Assembly: GCA_029260155.1 (NCBI GenBank)
Contig: JAJDDU010000381.1
Coordinates: 1 to 9,147, forward strand
Length of the DNA: 9,147 nt
Direction of reading: 5' to 3'
DNA from: Phycisphaerae bacterium
GTDB lineage: Bacteria; Planctomycetota; Phycisphaerae; UBA1845
In this document: in pieces, positions 1-7,107 of the stretch
Layout: the number at the start of each line of letters is the position of its first letter
Numbering within the stretch: position 1 is the first letter of the stretch
Notes under the pieces: model-generated
What the model saw: the letters and a program-made list of their open reading frames with translations, nothing else
Database searches by the model: none
Told to the model about the DNA's origin: nothing
Program-made: the position numbers and the translations under genes

Positions 1-471
1 GACGAGAACTTCGAGTGCGCCGAGCAATCAGAGTGCCCGGACGGCGTGCTACCGTGCGAGATTAACCGAACGAGATTCGCCGAATACCACGCCGTCGATT
101 TTGCGGTGCGTGTACGGGACGTTGCGCGCGGCGCCACGAATCGATCGACCGGCACGCCGGAGGAGAGCCCGGCCGACGTCTCGGCACCGGTCGGACACGC
201 CGTCTTCGCACCCGAGTCCGCCACGCACGACAGCTGGGAAAAACCGGCGAAGATGGATTACCAAATATGCGACAATGCAGGTCCCGGCGTCTGCGCGTGG
301 GAGAGCGTTCCGCTTTGGGATGCGCTGCAATCGTGGCTCGAATTCAACGCCACCGTCATCTGCGTGGAACAGGACGGACCGGGCGTCGATCCGAATCGCC
401 CATTGACACCATGGTCGGAAACTACGCCGGGTCCGCTGCTCGACGACCGGTGCGGCCTGCCGCCGGGATAA
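1..471 (+). CDS. 3' part of a cysteine-rich hypothetical protein, cut by the window edge
   Basis: Frame 1 is open from the first base to a TAA at 469-471, giving 156 visible residues; the real start lies to the left of the window. I do not recognise the family. The visible part is acidic and has about seven scattered cysteines (for example ECAEQSEC near the left end, then QICDN, GVCAW, VICVE and DDRCG). That pattern suggests disulfide bonds and an extracytoplasmic location, but the N-terminus that would carry a signal peptide is not visible. There is no membrane segment or obvious repeat. A GTG at 46 could serve as a start, but nothing supports it because the frame is open further upstream. 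The opposite-strand reading frame over 49-474 is arginine-rich and looks like a shadow. The gene converges on the minus-strand hydrolase. I am fairly sure it is coding and unsure of its function. Confidence 0.55.
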   Translation, partial: DENFECAEQSECPDGVLPCEINRTRFAEYHAVDFAVRVRDVARGATNRSTGTPEESPADVSAPVGHAVFAPESATHDSWEKPAKMDYQICDNAGPGVCAWESVPLWDALQSWLEFNATVICVEQDGPGVDPNRPLTPWSETTPGPLLDDRCGLPPG

Positions 472-511
472 CACTCAGCCAAGTGCAATGAAGAGAGGCG
501 TAGGTGACGCT

Positions 512-600
512 GGGTGCCACGGTCTTGCGGAGCGCAGCGCAGCAAGGCCGTGAAAGACGCGGACCGTTCCACGGCCTGGCTTCGCCAGACCGTGCCACCC
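512..600. repeat. Double-hairpin palindromic intergenic repeat (REP-like)
   Basis: This 89-bp element lies between two convergent genes. The outer ends are near-perfect inverted repeats, with a GGGTGCCACGGTCT-type left end and AGACCGTGCCACCC at the right (one mismatch). Inside are two stem-loops. The first has arms at 518-528 and 542-552 (11 bp, one mismatch that becomes a G-U pair in RNA) around a 13-nt loop. The second has arms at 570-580 and 584-594 (11 bp, one mismatch) around a TTC loop. All four arms are versions of the same CACGGYCTKGC core. The layout resembles bacterial REP/BIME elements. From memory, similar GGTGCCACGG palindromes recur in planctomycete genomes, but I cannot verify that here. 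No T-tract follows on either strand, so it is not a standard intrinsic terminator, though it may still slow convergent transcription. Confidence 0.65.
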
Positions 601-646
601 GTCGCACTGCAATCGGCTGAACTCTTATGTTTGGTCTAAGGCGCGG

Positions 647-3196
647 TCATTCGTGCTTGGCCGGCGAGGACTGCCACACGAATTCACCATGGGTCGCGCT
701 CCAGTCGTTGCCGAAGAAGCCGGCGACCATGACGCCCGAGCTTCCTTTGGTGAGAACATCTTCGCCCAGGACGATACAGTCAGGGTAAGCAACACCAGAG
801 ACGAAATAGGGCAGCGTGTTGGTCAAGCGCATTGAGCGAATGCCAGTGCCCGTCACGACGCCAACGAGCGCAATGTCGCTGCCGGGCCTCGGACGGACGA
901 ACAAGCACGCCAAGCCGCCGCCGGTGAGTTCGTGCTCTCCGATCGTGACAAGGTCGCGAGAGACTTGCACAGGGCTGTCCGCGAGCAGCGTATTCCACGC
1001 CGAATTGGAATTCGCGTGGCCGTAGAGAATCACGCTGCGATCGGTTTCCGCGGCGGTATCGAATTCGTGGTCGGCCAGGATATCGACCGAGCCGTTGGCG
1101 CGGTACCAAAAAGTCTCCGCGTCGAGGCGGGCCTTGGCGAACGCCCATTCGTTTTCCTGGGGCGTGCCTTGTGTGCCGTAGACTAAGACGAATCGTCGAT
1201 TGAAGGCTTCCTTGAGGGGGCCGTAGCGATGCGGGCCTTTTTGCGACAGTGCGGGCTTCGGTGTGATGCGCCAGGAGTCGCCGGTTTTTTGCAGCCAGAG
1301 GGGAGATGTTGCGAGACGTCCTGGGACGTTTTCGACCCCGCATCCGTCGAGCTGGACGAAGAGCGCGTCACTTTCGGCGGAGGCGACTGTGTCATCGGGC
1401 TCGCTGTTCGGCTGGGGGCAAGCCTGGCCGAGATCGATGGAGAGGCGTGAAACGTTTTGAGTCGTCCCTGAAATACGGCAACCGGTTGGGTCCAAGAGCA
1501 GGTCTACCGAACTGACTTCGAGCGGTTTGATTTGAGCGGCGATGGTGGCCCAATGGTGGGTGGCGGAAACCGCCGGGCTGGATGTCGCGAATTGCAAGTG
1601 AAGAACCTCGCGGTCGGCGGGAATGCTGTGATGCCGCAGAAAGTCAAAGAGTGGTGGCCAATCAACGCACTGGTCGCCCCACCAATGACCTGCATTGGGT
1701 TGTTCGTAGTATGCGAAATCCGTGTGGAATTCGGCGAGATGAGATCGCATGGTCCTTGCTTCGGTCACCGGAACATTGTCGTCTTTGTCACCGTGAAGGA
1801 TGTAGATGCCGCTTGCGGCGAAGTTGCGCGATCGTGACAACGTATCGCTGGGGGATGCCGCGCGACGCAGCATGCGTCCGATTGGGCTTGTGTCCGGCGA
1901 GTCCGCGGCGATAACGTACGACCTGAAGCTCGTCCACCCGGCGCTGGGTGCGATGGCGGCGAAGCGATCCGGAAAAAGGGAGCCGAGGTGCCAAGTACCG
2001 TGGCCGCCCATGGAGTGGCCGGTCAAATATGTTCGGCGAGGATCGGTCCCGAGTTGTTGCTCCGCGATGGCGAGCACTTCGAGCGCGTCCCACCGCCCCC
2101 AATCCTCCCAGTCGAAACCGTAGGGCCGACGATTGGTTGGGGCGACGATGTGAGCCCAGTTTTTGTGGTCGTACGCATTGGCTTGTCCCATCGCTTCGAC
2201 CCCGGCGCCGTGCAGCGTCAGCACGAGTGCCGGCTGGATCGTTTCATCGCCCTGCGTGTGCATCGGTGTGACTGCGAAATACTGCACGCTGCCGTCGATG
2301 TCGCTAACGAACGTGCGCTTATGCTTTTGTGTCGGTTCGCGAACCCGAAGTTTGAGGCTGGTTGTGTCAAATTCCGCCGGCTTCGTGCTGTTTGGATGAC
2401 TGCGGAGCAGTCGAAGATCGATGTTGACTTCGTCGACATCGGTTGGCGGCGATCCGGCGATGCGAAAGCCCATTTTTCGCGTGCTCATCGGTGGGATCTT
2501 CGGCAAGCGCGTCTGCGTTGCCGCGCCACCGGCGACCCGTGATTCGAGTGTTAAACCGTCGATCGCGGCGTCCGTCGTGTTGACGACCGGAATCGCACCC
2601 CACGAGTGAGCCTCAGATCTCCGGATGAGATCGGGCAAGGTCGTGTCACGCGCATTGAACAAGACCGGGCGTTGCGGTGTGACGAGTTCGGCGCGCACGT
2701 GTCCGCGCCGACACAGAAACAGGAGATGATTCACGCCCTCCTTCAGCTCGATCGGGTGTCTCAACCAGCCCGTGCCATACGGATCACCGCCGCGTGGTTG
2801 GCCATTGACGTAGACGAGGCTGTGCCCTGACGCCTCGAGCAACATCTTGCGCCGCCTGTCTGATTCCACGGCAGTGTATGCGTAACCGGCGCGAAGGGTC
2901 TCGTCGCGTATCCAGCCATCATCCTCGGCGGTCGCCTGCTGCCACAGAGAAGCCTGACCGTCCGGCGCCGCGACGGTATCACCCTGTTCGGGTGGCTTCC
3001 AGGTTCCGGCCACGAGCTGAGCCTCGATCGCATCGGTGTGAAGTGGGGCGCGTCGGTACTTGCCGATACCGCCGATCACGAGCCATTCACGCGGACGGAT
3101 GCGCTCATCATCCCCGCCGCTGCCGGGGGATTCCAACCCAAGAGCCTGACCAAACGTGATACAAATGAGCAACGGTGCGATGCGGTGAATCTTCAT
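647..3196 (-). CDS. Secreted prolyl-oligopeptidase/PHB-depolymerase-like alpha/beta hydrolase (849 aa)
   Basis: This is probably an exported serine esterase or peptidase. The chosen ATG at 3196 begins a signal peptide: basic residues K2 and R5, a hydrophobic stretch, and a likely cleavage after ALG at residue 20. A GAGG lies 10 nt upstream. Residues 30-290 look like a beta-rich N-terminal region. The catalytic domain spans about 300-525: an oxyanion-type LTLHGAG (327-332), the nucleophile elbow GHSMG with Ser395, HGDKDDNVP with probable catalytic Asp472, and NAGHWW with His504. This triad order is typical of prolyl-oligopeptidase-family and PHB-depolymerase-like hydrolases. About 320 residues follow (530-849) that I cannot assign; they include a glycine/valine-rich C-terminal part. 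The substrate is unknown. The gene lies 55 bp behind a sigma-54 activator on the same strand. The frame stays open upstream to 3460, but that stretch overlaps the activator and is not protein-like. Confidence 0.85.
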   Translation of the reverse strand: MKIHRIAPLLICITFGQALGLESPGSGGDDERIRPREWLVIGGIGKYRRAPLHTDAIEAQLVAGTWKPPEQGDTVAAPDGQASLWQQATAEDDGWIRDETLRAGYAYTAVESDRRRKMLLEASGHSLVYVNGQPRGGDPYGTGWLRHPIELKEGVNHLLFLCRRGHVRAELVTPQRPVLFNARDTTLPDLIRRSEAHSWGAIPVVNTTDAAIDGLTLESRVAGGAATQTRLPKIPPMSTRKMGFRIAGSPPTDVDEVNIDLRLLRSHPNSTKPAEFDTTSLKLRVREPTQKHKRTFVSDIDGSVQYFAVTPMHTQGDETIQPALVLTLHGAGVEAMGQANAYDHKNWAHIVAPTNRRPYGFDWEDWGRWDALEVLAIAEQQLGTDPRRTYLTGHSMGGHGTWHLGSLFPDRFAAIAPSAGWTSFRSYVIAADSPDTSPIGRMLRRAASPSDTLSRSRNFAASGIYILHGDKDDNVPVTEARTMRSHLAEFHTDFAYYEQPNAGHWWGDQCVDWPPLFDFLRHHSIPADREVLHLQFATSSPAVSATHHWATIAAQIKPLEVSSVDLLLDPTGCRISGTTQNVSRLSIDLGQACPQPNSEPDDTVASAESDALFVQLDGCGVENVPGRLATSPLWLQKTGDSWRITPKPALSQKGPHRYGPLKEAFNRRFVLVYGTQGTPQENEWAFAKARLDAETFWYRANGSVDILADHEFDTAAETDRSVILYGHANSNSAWNTLLADSPVQVSRDLVTIGEHELTGGGLACLFVRPRPGSDIALVGVVTGTGIRSMRLTNTLPYFVSGVAYPDCIVLGEDVLTKGSSGVMVAGFFGNDWSATHGEFVWQSSPAKHE

Positions 3197-3212
3197 TCCC
3201 GTGCAACCTCGC

Positions 3213-3227
3213 GAAAACTGCGTGCCA
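3213..3227 (-). promoter_or_regulatory. Candidate sigma-54 (-24/-12) promoter before the hydrolase
   Basis: On the minus strand the 55-bp gap before the hydrolase reads TGGCACG, four bases, then TTTC. The sigma-54 consensus is TGGCACG-N4-TTGC, so the -24 element is perfect and the -12 element has one change at the normally conserved G. The upstream gene encodes a sigma-54 activator, which makes the match more interesting. Against it, the predicted transcript start near 3201 would fall after the GAGG Shine-Dalgarno-like sequence (3207-3210) and leave a leader of only about five bases. Confidence 0.28.
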
Positions 3228-3251
3228 ACGGTCTGTCCCTCACTGAGGCCG

Positions 3252-4628
3252 TCAGGTGATCCCGTAGTCCTTGAGCTTTCGATAGAGCGTACGGGCACCG
3301 ATCTTGAGCACCGCCGCCGCTTTCTCGCGGTTACCGCCGGTGAGTTTGAGCGTGTTGAGGATGTGGATTTTCTCAACATCGGCCATGCTAAGCCCGGCCA
3401 TACTCGGCACGCCGACGTGCACAATATCCGTGCTGCCTCGGATGCTGTCCGGAAGATCACCCGCGTCCAAAATGTCCCCTTCAGCCTCGATCACCATGCG
3501 CTCGATGACGTGCTTGAGCTCACGCACATTGCCACGCCAGCTGTGGTTGGTCAGCTTGCGCAATGCCTCGGACGTGACACTCTTGATCTCGCAGCCGTTT
3601 TCCTGGTTGGCCTGCGCGATGAAGTGCTCGACAAGCAGTGGAATATCTTCGCGTCTCTGACGCAGCGGCGGTATGCGTACAGCCCCGTGCCCGTGCAGGC
3701 GGTAGAACAGATCCTCGCGGAACGCCTTGGCTTCGACGTGTTCCCAAAGATCGCGGTGTGTCGCCGCAACAAAACGCACGTCGGCGTTACGCACCTCGTT
3801 GGACCCGACGCGCATAAACTCGCCGCTCTCCAGCGTGCGCAGCAACTTGGCCTGCATGGTGAGCGACATGTCGCCGATCTCGTCAAGGAACAGCGTGCCG
3901 CCGTCAGCCGCCTCCAGCATGCCCTTGCGGTCAGCCAAAGCGCCGGTGAACGCACCCTTGACGTGTCCGAACAGTTCGCTCTCCAGCAAGCTCTCGCTCA
4001 GCGCAGCACAGTTGATGGGCATGAACGGCTTGTTTTTGCGATTCGAAAGCGTATGCACGGCGGTGGCAACCAACTCCTTGCCGGTGCCCGATTCGCCGAC
4101 GATCAGCAGTGTACACTTGGTTGGGGCGAGTTTGGTAACCCTCTTGAGTTCCTTGGCCAGCAATTCGCCCGCGCCGATAATCCCCTCGAAGTTGAATGCC
4201 CGGTCCAAGCCCTCGCGCATCAGCCGCTGTTGACGCACGCTCATCGCCCGCCGAGCGGCGCCATCGACCACACGCTGCATCTCGGCCATGTCGACGGGCG
4301 ACGCAACACACGCGTACGCCCGTACGACGTCTTCCCCATCAAGGGGCAAAGACGCCTCCTCAACCGCATCCGGCGTGGCTATGAAGATTACTTCCAGATC
4401 GGCGGAGTGTTCCTTGGCTTGACGAAGCAGTTCCCTGCCGCCTCCGTCGGCGCGCAGACAGTATTCGGCGATCACGACATCAGGCGGACGCTGGCGGATG
4501 CTCGACAGCGCGTCATCACCGCTGCCAACGACCTTGCACGCATGGCCGGACTGTGAGAGCCCAGCCGCCAGCGCTTCGCCGTCGGAAGCGTCGTCTTCAA
4601 CGATGAGCACGAAGGCCTTGTCACTCAT
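3252..4628 (-). CDS. Sigma-54-dependent NtrC-family transcriptional activator with degenerate receiver (458 aa)
   Basis: This is an enhancer-binding activator that uses ATP hydrolysis to open sigma-54 promoters. The order is receiver (about 5-122), AAA+ domain (about 148-378) and Fis-type helix-turn-helix (431-453, GNREKAAAVL...RTLYRKL). The AAA+ motifs are intact: Walker A GESGTGKE (178-185), the sigma-54-contacting GAFTGA loop (225-230), Walker B LFLDE (246-250), FREDLFYRL (303-311) and the sensor II region WRGNVREL (364-371). The receiver keeps the acidic pocket E11-D12-D13 and T85, but the phosphoacceptor position is Glu55 (PDVVIAEY, codon GAA at 4466-4464), and the KP motif is SP (S110-P111). 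It is therefore a pseudo-receiver that probably does not accept phosphate. No partner kinase is visible. The start is the ATG at 4628; there is no good Shine-Dalgarno, and a TACAAT box lies 9 nt upstream. The hydrolase follows on the same strand. Confidence 0.95.
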   Translation of the reverse strand: MSDKAFVLIVEDDASDGEALAAGLSQSGHACKVVGSGDDALSSIRQRPPDVVIAEYCLRADGGGRELLRQAKEHSADLEVIFIATPDAVEEASLPLDGEDVVRAYACVASPVDMAEMQRVVDGAARRAMSVRQQRLMREGLDRAFNFEGIIGAGELLAKELKRVTKLAPTKCTLLIVGESGTGKELVATAVHTLSNRKNKPFMPINCAALSESLLESELFGHVKGAFTGALADRKGMLEAADGGTLFLDEIGDMSLTMQAKLLRTLESGEFMRVGSNEVRNADVRFVAATHRDLWEHVEAKAFREDLFYRLHGHGAVRIPPLRQRREDIPLLVEHFIAQANQENGCEIKSVTSEALRKLTNHSWRGNVRELKHVIERMVIEAEGDILDAGDLPDSIRGSTDIVHVGVPSMAGLSMADVEKIHILNTLKLTGGNREKAAAVLKIGARTLYRKLKDYGIT

Positions 4629-4637
4629 GACGTCGAC

Positions 4638-4643
4638 ATTGTA
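4638..4643 (-). promoter_or_regulatory. Candidate -10 box of the activator gene; near-leaderless start
   Basis: The minus strand reads TACAAT, ending 9 nt before the ATG at 4628. If used as a -10 box, transcription would begin within about one to three bases of the start codon. That would explain the absence of a Shine-Dalgarno sequence. No convincing -35 box lies 17 bp upstream (the bases there are CA-rich), so this rests on one hexamer. Confidence 0.3.
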
Positions 4644-4665
4644 CCCGATTCGCGGCCGATGTGTG

Positions 4666-4685
4666 TGTCATCCGGGTGCATGACA
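4666..4685. promoter_or_regulatory. Inverted repeat upstream of the activator gene, operator-like
   Basis: A perfect 6-bp inverted repeat, TGTCAT and ATGACA, is separated by 8 bp. It begins 38 bp upstream of the activator's ATG, just outside the expected -35 position. It lies between the pnp terminator and the activator start, where an operator or autoregulatory site would be placed. There is no T-tract, so it is not a terminator. A 6-bp match can arise by chance. Confidence 0.3.
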
Positions 4686-4716
4686 GTATTGGCGGAGTGG
4701 CCCAAGTAGCGAAACG

Positions 4717-4753
4717 AAAAAGTGGGGGGCCCGGCAGCACCGGAGCCCCCACT
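4717..4753 (-). terminator. Intrinsic terminator of the rpsO-pnp transcript
   Basis: Read on the minus strand 19 nt after the pnp stop codon, a GC-rich stem has 14-bp arms (4753-4740 and 4734-4721) with one wobble pair and a five-base loop. A run of five T residues follows at once. The run exists only in the minus-strand direction, so termination is one-way. It separates pnp from the activator gene downstream. Confidence 0.92.
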
Positions 4754-4771
4754 TCGCGAAATACCTATCTT

Positions 4772-6886
4772 CTACTGCTGGTCGTCGCCATTGCCGCCCT
4801 CTTCGATGAGGACAATCTTGCGAGACAGCTTGATACGGCCCTGATCATCGATGGCGATCACCTTCACCCGGAGCTCGTCACCGATGGCACAGACATCCGA
4901 GACCTGCTTGACGTACCCGTCGGACAGCTCGCTGATGTGACATAGCCCGTCTTGGCCTGGAGTCACTTCGATGAACGCACCGAAATCCTTGACGCTCGTG
5001 ACCCGGCCGTTGTAGATCTTATCGATCTTGACCTCCATGGAGACCGCTTCGACCATCTCAAGGGCCTTCTGCGCCATGGCTGCATCGATGGAAGACACGT
5101 TGATCGTGCCATCATTCTCGATGTCGACCTTCGCACCGGTTGCGGCCTCGATGCCCTTGATGCCCTTGCCGCCCGGTCCGATGACCTTTCCGATTTTCTC
5201 CGGATTGATCTTGATGGTCAGTATGCGCGGGGCGTGCACGCTGATCTCCGCTCTCGGCCGGCGGATCGTCTCCAGCATCGTGCGAAGAATATCCAGACGG
5301 ACCTCGCGGGCCAGCTCGAGCGTCTCGCGGATTTGGTCCATGGGCAGGCCGTCCATCTTCAGATCCAACTGGATGCCTGTGACACCACGCTGCGTGCCCG
5401 CGACTTTAAAGTCCATGTCGCCGAAGTGATCTTCCTCACCGAGGATATCCACCAGCAACTTGTGGCCTTGATCGTTCTGCATCATGCCGATGCTGATTCC
5501 CGCGACAGGCTGCTTGATCGGGACGCCGGCGTCCATCAGCGCCAACGTGCCGCCGCAAACCGACGCCATCGAACTGGAACCGTTGGACTCCATGATCTCC
5601 GAAACGAGTCGCACCGTGTATGGGAAATCGTCCGGCGAAGGCAGCACACGCTCGACGGATCGTTCCGCCAGGGCTCCATGCCCGATTTCGCGACGGCTCG
5701 TCGCCCCAACACGCCGCACTTCACCCACGCAGAACGGCGGGAAGTTGTAATGCAGGTTAAATTTCTTGCTGAACTCCTCGGTCAGCCCGTCAATGATCTG
5801 CTCGTCGCGAGACGTTCCCAGGGTGGTAACCACCAGCGACTGCGTTTCGCCGCGCGTGAACAAGGCAGATCCATGCACACGTGGCAGCACTCCGACTTCG
5901 CAGATGATCTCGCGCAGATCGGTCGGCCCGCGCCCGTCGGAGCGTTTGCCTTCGTCCATGACCATGTTCACGACGATCTCGCCCGTAATCTCGTCGAGAA
6001 CGCGCTTCACGTCGTCGCGGTTGTACTTGGGGGCTTCCTCACCCGGCGGGGAGAACTTCTCGATCGCGTCGTTCCAGACTTCCTTGGTGGCAGCCTTGCG
6101 GTCCAGCTTTCCGGTGATGTCGCGAGCCTTGCGAAGACGCGTGGCGGCGAACTCGCGAACGCGCTCCAGCAGAGCTGTGTCCTTTTCGGGGGCAACCCAT
6201 GTGACCGGCTGACCGGCTTTTTCCGTCAGCTCTTCGATCATCTCAGCCACTTGGACGATGGCCTTGTGCGCCATTTCCAGCCCGTCGGCGATGACCGTCT
6301 CGGACACCTCGCCGGCGCCGACCTCGATCATGTTGACCGCGCCCTTGTGCCCAGCGACCAGCATTTCCATTTCGCTGTACTCAAGCTCCGATTCCGTCGG
6401 GTTGAGCACCAGCTTCTCCTCCACGTAACCAATGCGTGCAGCCGCCAGAGGCATCGTGAAAGGCATTGACGAGATGTTCAATGCCGCCGACGCACCGATC
6501 ATCGCGATCACGTCGGGGTCGTTTTGCTGGTCCGTGGACAGCACCATGATCTGAATGAGCACTTCGTCGCGAAAACTCTCCGCGAACGCCGGCCGAATCG
6601 GTCGGTCAATGTTCCGCGCCGTGAGAATCTCCTTTGTCGTCGGACGACCCTCACGCTTGAAAAACCCGCCGGGGAACTTGCCGGCCGCGTAAACCTTCTC
6701 ACGGTAATCGACGGTCAACGGGAAGAAGTCGATCCCAGGACGGGGATCAGACGTTACCACCGTCGCAAGAATCGTCGTCTCACCATACGTCACCATGACC
6801 GCGCCAGCCGCCTGCTTGGCGATCTTGCCGGTCTCGAGCTTCAACTTCCGTCCACCGATTTCTCGTTCTACTGATACAGCTTGCAT
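4772..6886 (-). CDS. pnp: Polynucleotide phosphorylase (PNPase), 704 aa
   Basis: This is a 3'-to-5' phosphorolytic exoribonuclease, a trimeric cytoplasmic enzyme of mRNA decay. The full architecture is present: a first RNase PH-like domain (about 5-145) with the FPGGFFKREGRP loop, the helical linker (about 235-310), a second catalytic RNase PH domain (about 313-545), a KH domain (about 552-612, with VIGPGGKGIKGI) and an S1 domain (about 622-692, with GRVTSVKDFGAFIEV). Catalytic residues D486, D492 and K494 sit in EDHFGDMDFKVAGT at the same numbers as in the Escherichia coli enzyme. SNGSSSM (434-440) is the phosphate-binding stretch. I chose ATG 6886 (MQAVSVEREIGG) because it has GGAAGAG just upstream and matches the usual N-terminus. 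The extra 14 codons up to 6928 are cysteine/arginine-rich and fall in a leader hairpin. The length is normal for the family. Confidence 0.98.
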   Translation of the reverse strand: MQAVSVEREIGGRKLKLETGKIAKQAAGAVMVTYGETTILATVVTSDPRPGIDFFPLTVDYREKVYAAGKFPGGFFKREGRPTTKEILTARNIDRPIRPAFAESFRDEVLIQIMVLSTDQQNDPDVIAMIGASAALNISSMPFTMPLAAARIGYVEEKLVLNPTESELEYSEMEMLVAGHKGAVNMIEVGAGEVSETVIADGLEMAHKAIVQVAEMIEELTEKAGQPVTWVAPEKDTALLERVREFAATRLRKARDITGKLDRKAATKEVWNDAIEKFSPPGEEAPKYNRDDVKRVLDEITGEIVVNMVMDEGKRSDGRGPTDLREIICEVGVLPRVHGSALFTRGETQSLVVTTLGTSRDEQIIDGLTEEFSKKFNLHYNFPPFCVGEVRRVGATSRREIGHGALAERSVERVLPSPDDFPYTVRLVSEIMESNGSSSMASVCGGTLALMDAGVPIKQPVAGISIGMMQNDQGHKLLVDILGEEDHFGDMDFKVAGTQRGVTGIQLDLKMDGLPMDQIRETLELAREVRLDILRTMLETIRRPRAEISVHAPRILTIKINPEKIGKVIGPGGKGIKGIEAATGAKVDIENDGTINVSSIDAAMAQKALEMVEAVSMEVKIDKIYNGRVTSVKDFGAFIEVTPGQDGLCHISELSDGYVKQVSDVCAIGDELRVKVIAIDDQGRIKLSRKIVLIEEGGNGDDQQ

Positions 6887-6909
6887 ATCTCTTCCGTCAC
6901 AACATCCAA

Positions 6910-6949
6910 CACCAACACAACGGCGCACATCGGGTGCGCCACCAACACA
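6910..6949 (-). promoter_or_regulatory. Stem-loop flanked by exact direct repeats in the pnp leader
   Basis: A perfect 7-bp stem (GGCGCAC at 6922-6928, GTGCGCC at 6934-6940) with a five-base loop lies 35 nt before the pnp start. An exact 10-bp direct repeat (CACCAACACA on +, TGTGTTGGTG in the transcript) flanks it at 6910-6919 and 6940-6949, a 30-bp period. No T-tract follows, so it is not a terminator. In E. coli the pnp leader folds into a structure that RNase III cuts for PNPase autoregulation; a similar role here is an inference from position only. Confidence 0.45.
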
Positions 6950-7107
6950 TCAACGTCTTTCAGAATTAAAAAACGGGTAACCATTCAAGAAGTCCACAGC
7001 CCGGCACCAGAAACGGGCCGGCCTCTGCTTAAGCAGGGTACGCCACGGCCCCGGCCGAGGTGGGGTTTCCAGTTCGCCGGGAGAAGGCCGCACGCCAAGA
7101 GAAAACG
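6950..7107 (-). other. Structured rpsO-pnp intergenic spacer
   Basis: This GC-rich spacer follows the rpsO stop codon. It contains the perfect 12-bp palindrome CTGCTTAAGCAG (7025-7036) and GGCCGGCC-type self-complementary stretches on either side. A six-base T-run on the minus strand (6973-6968) is preceded only by a weak 4-bp CGGG/CCCG stem, so I do not call a terminator. rpsO and pnp probably share a transcript that is processed here, but an internal pnp promoter cannot be excluded. No gene is visible. Confidence 0.4.

Noticed and set aside
49..474. Minus-strand frame opposite the left-edge gene
   Set aside because: It is arginine-rich without motifs, while the + frame is open to the edge, acidic and has scattered cysteines like a secreted protein.
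3197..3460. N-terminal extension of the hydrolase by 88 codons
   Set aside because: It would overlap the activator gene and is Arg/Ser-rich. The ATG at 3196 starts a proper signal peptide.
3201..4556. Long + strand open frame (451 codons) opposite the sigma-54 activator
   Set aside because: It is the antisense of a gene with clear AAA+ and helix-turn-helix motifs. High GC and codon bias keep the opposite frame open; it has no recognisable domain.
4952..6469. Long + strand open frame (505 codons) opposite pnp
   Set aside because: It is antisense to a fully recognisable PNPase and has Asp/His/Arg-rich, low-complexity composition typical of shadow frames.
6887..6928. N-terminal extension of PNPase by 14 codons
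   Set aside because: The extra residues do not resemble PNPase N-termini and lie in the leader hairpin; ATG 6886 has a ribosome-binding-like GGAAGAG.
6968..6990. T6 tract after rpsO as an intrinsic terminator
   Set aside because: Only a weak 4-bp stem can form directly upstream, so the tract alone does not support a terminator.
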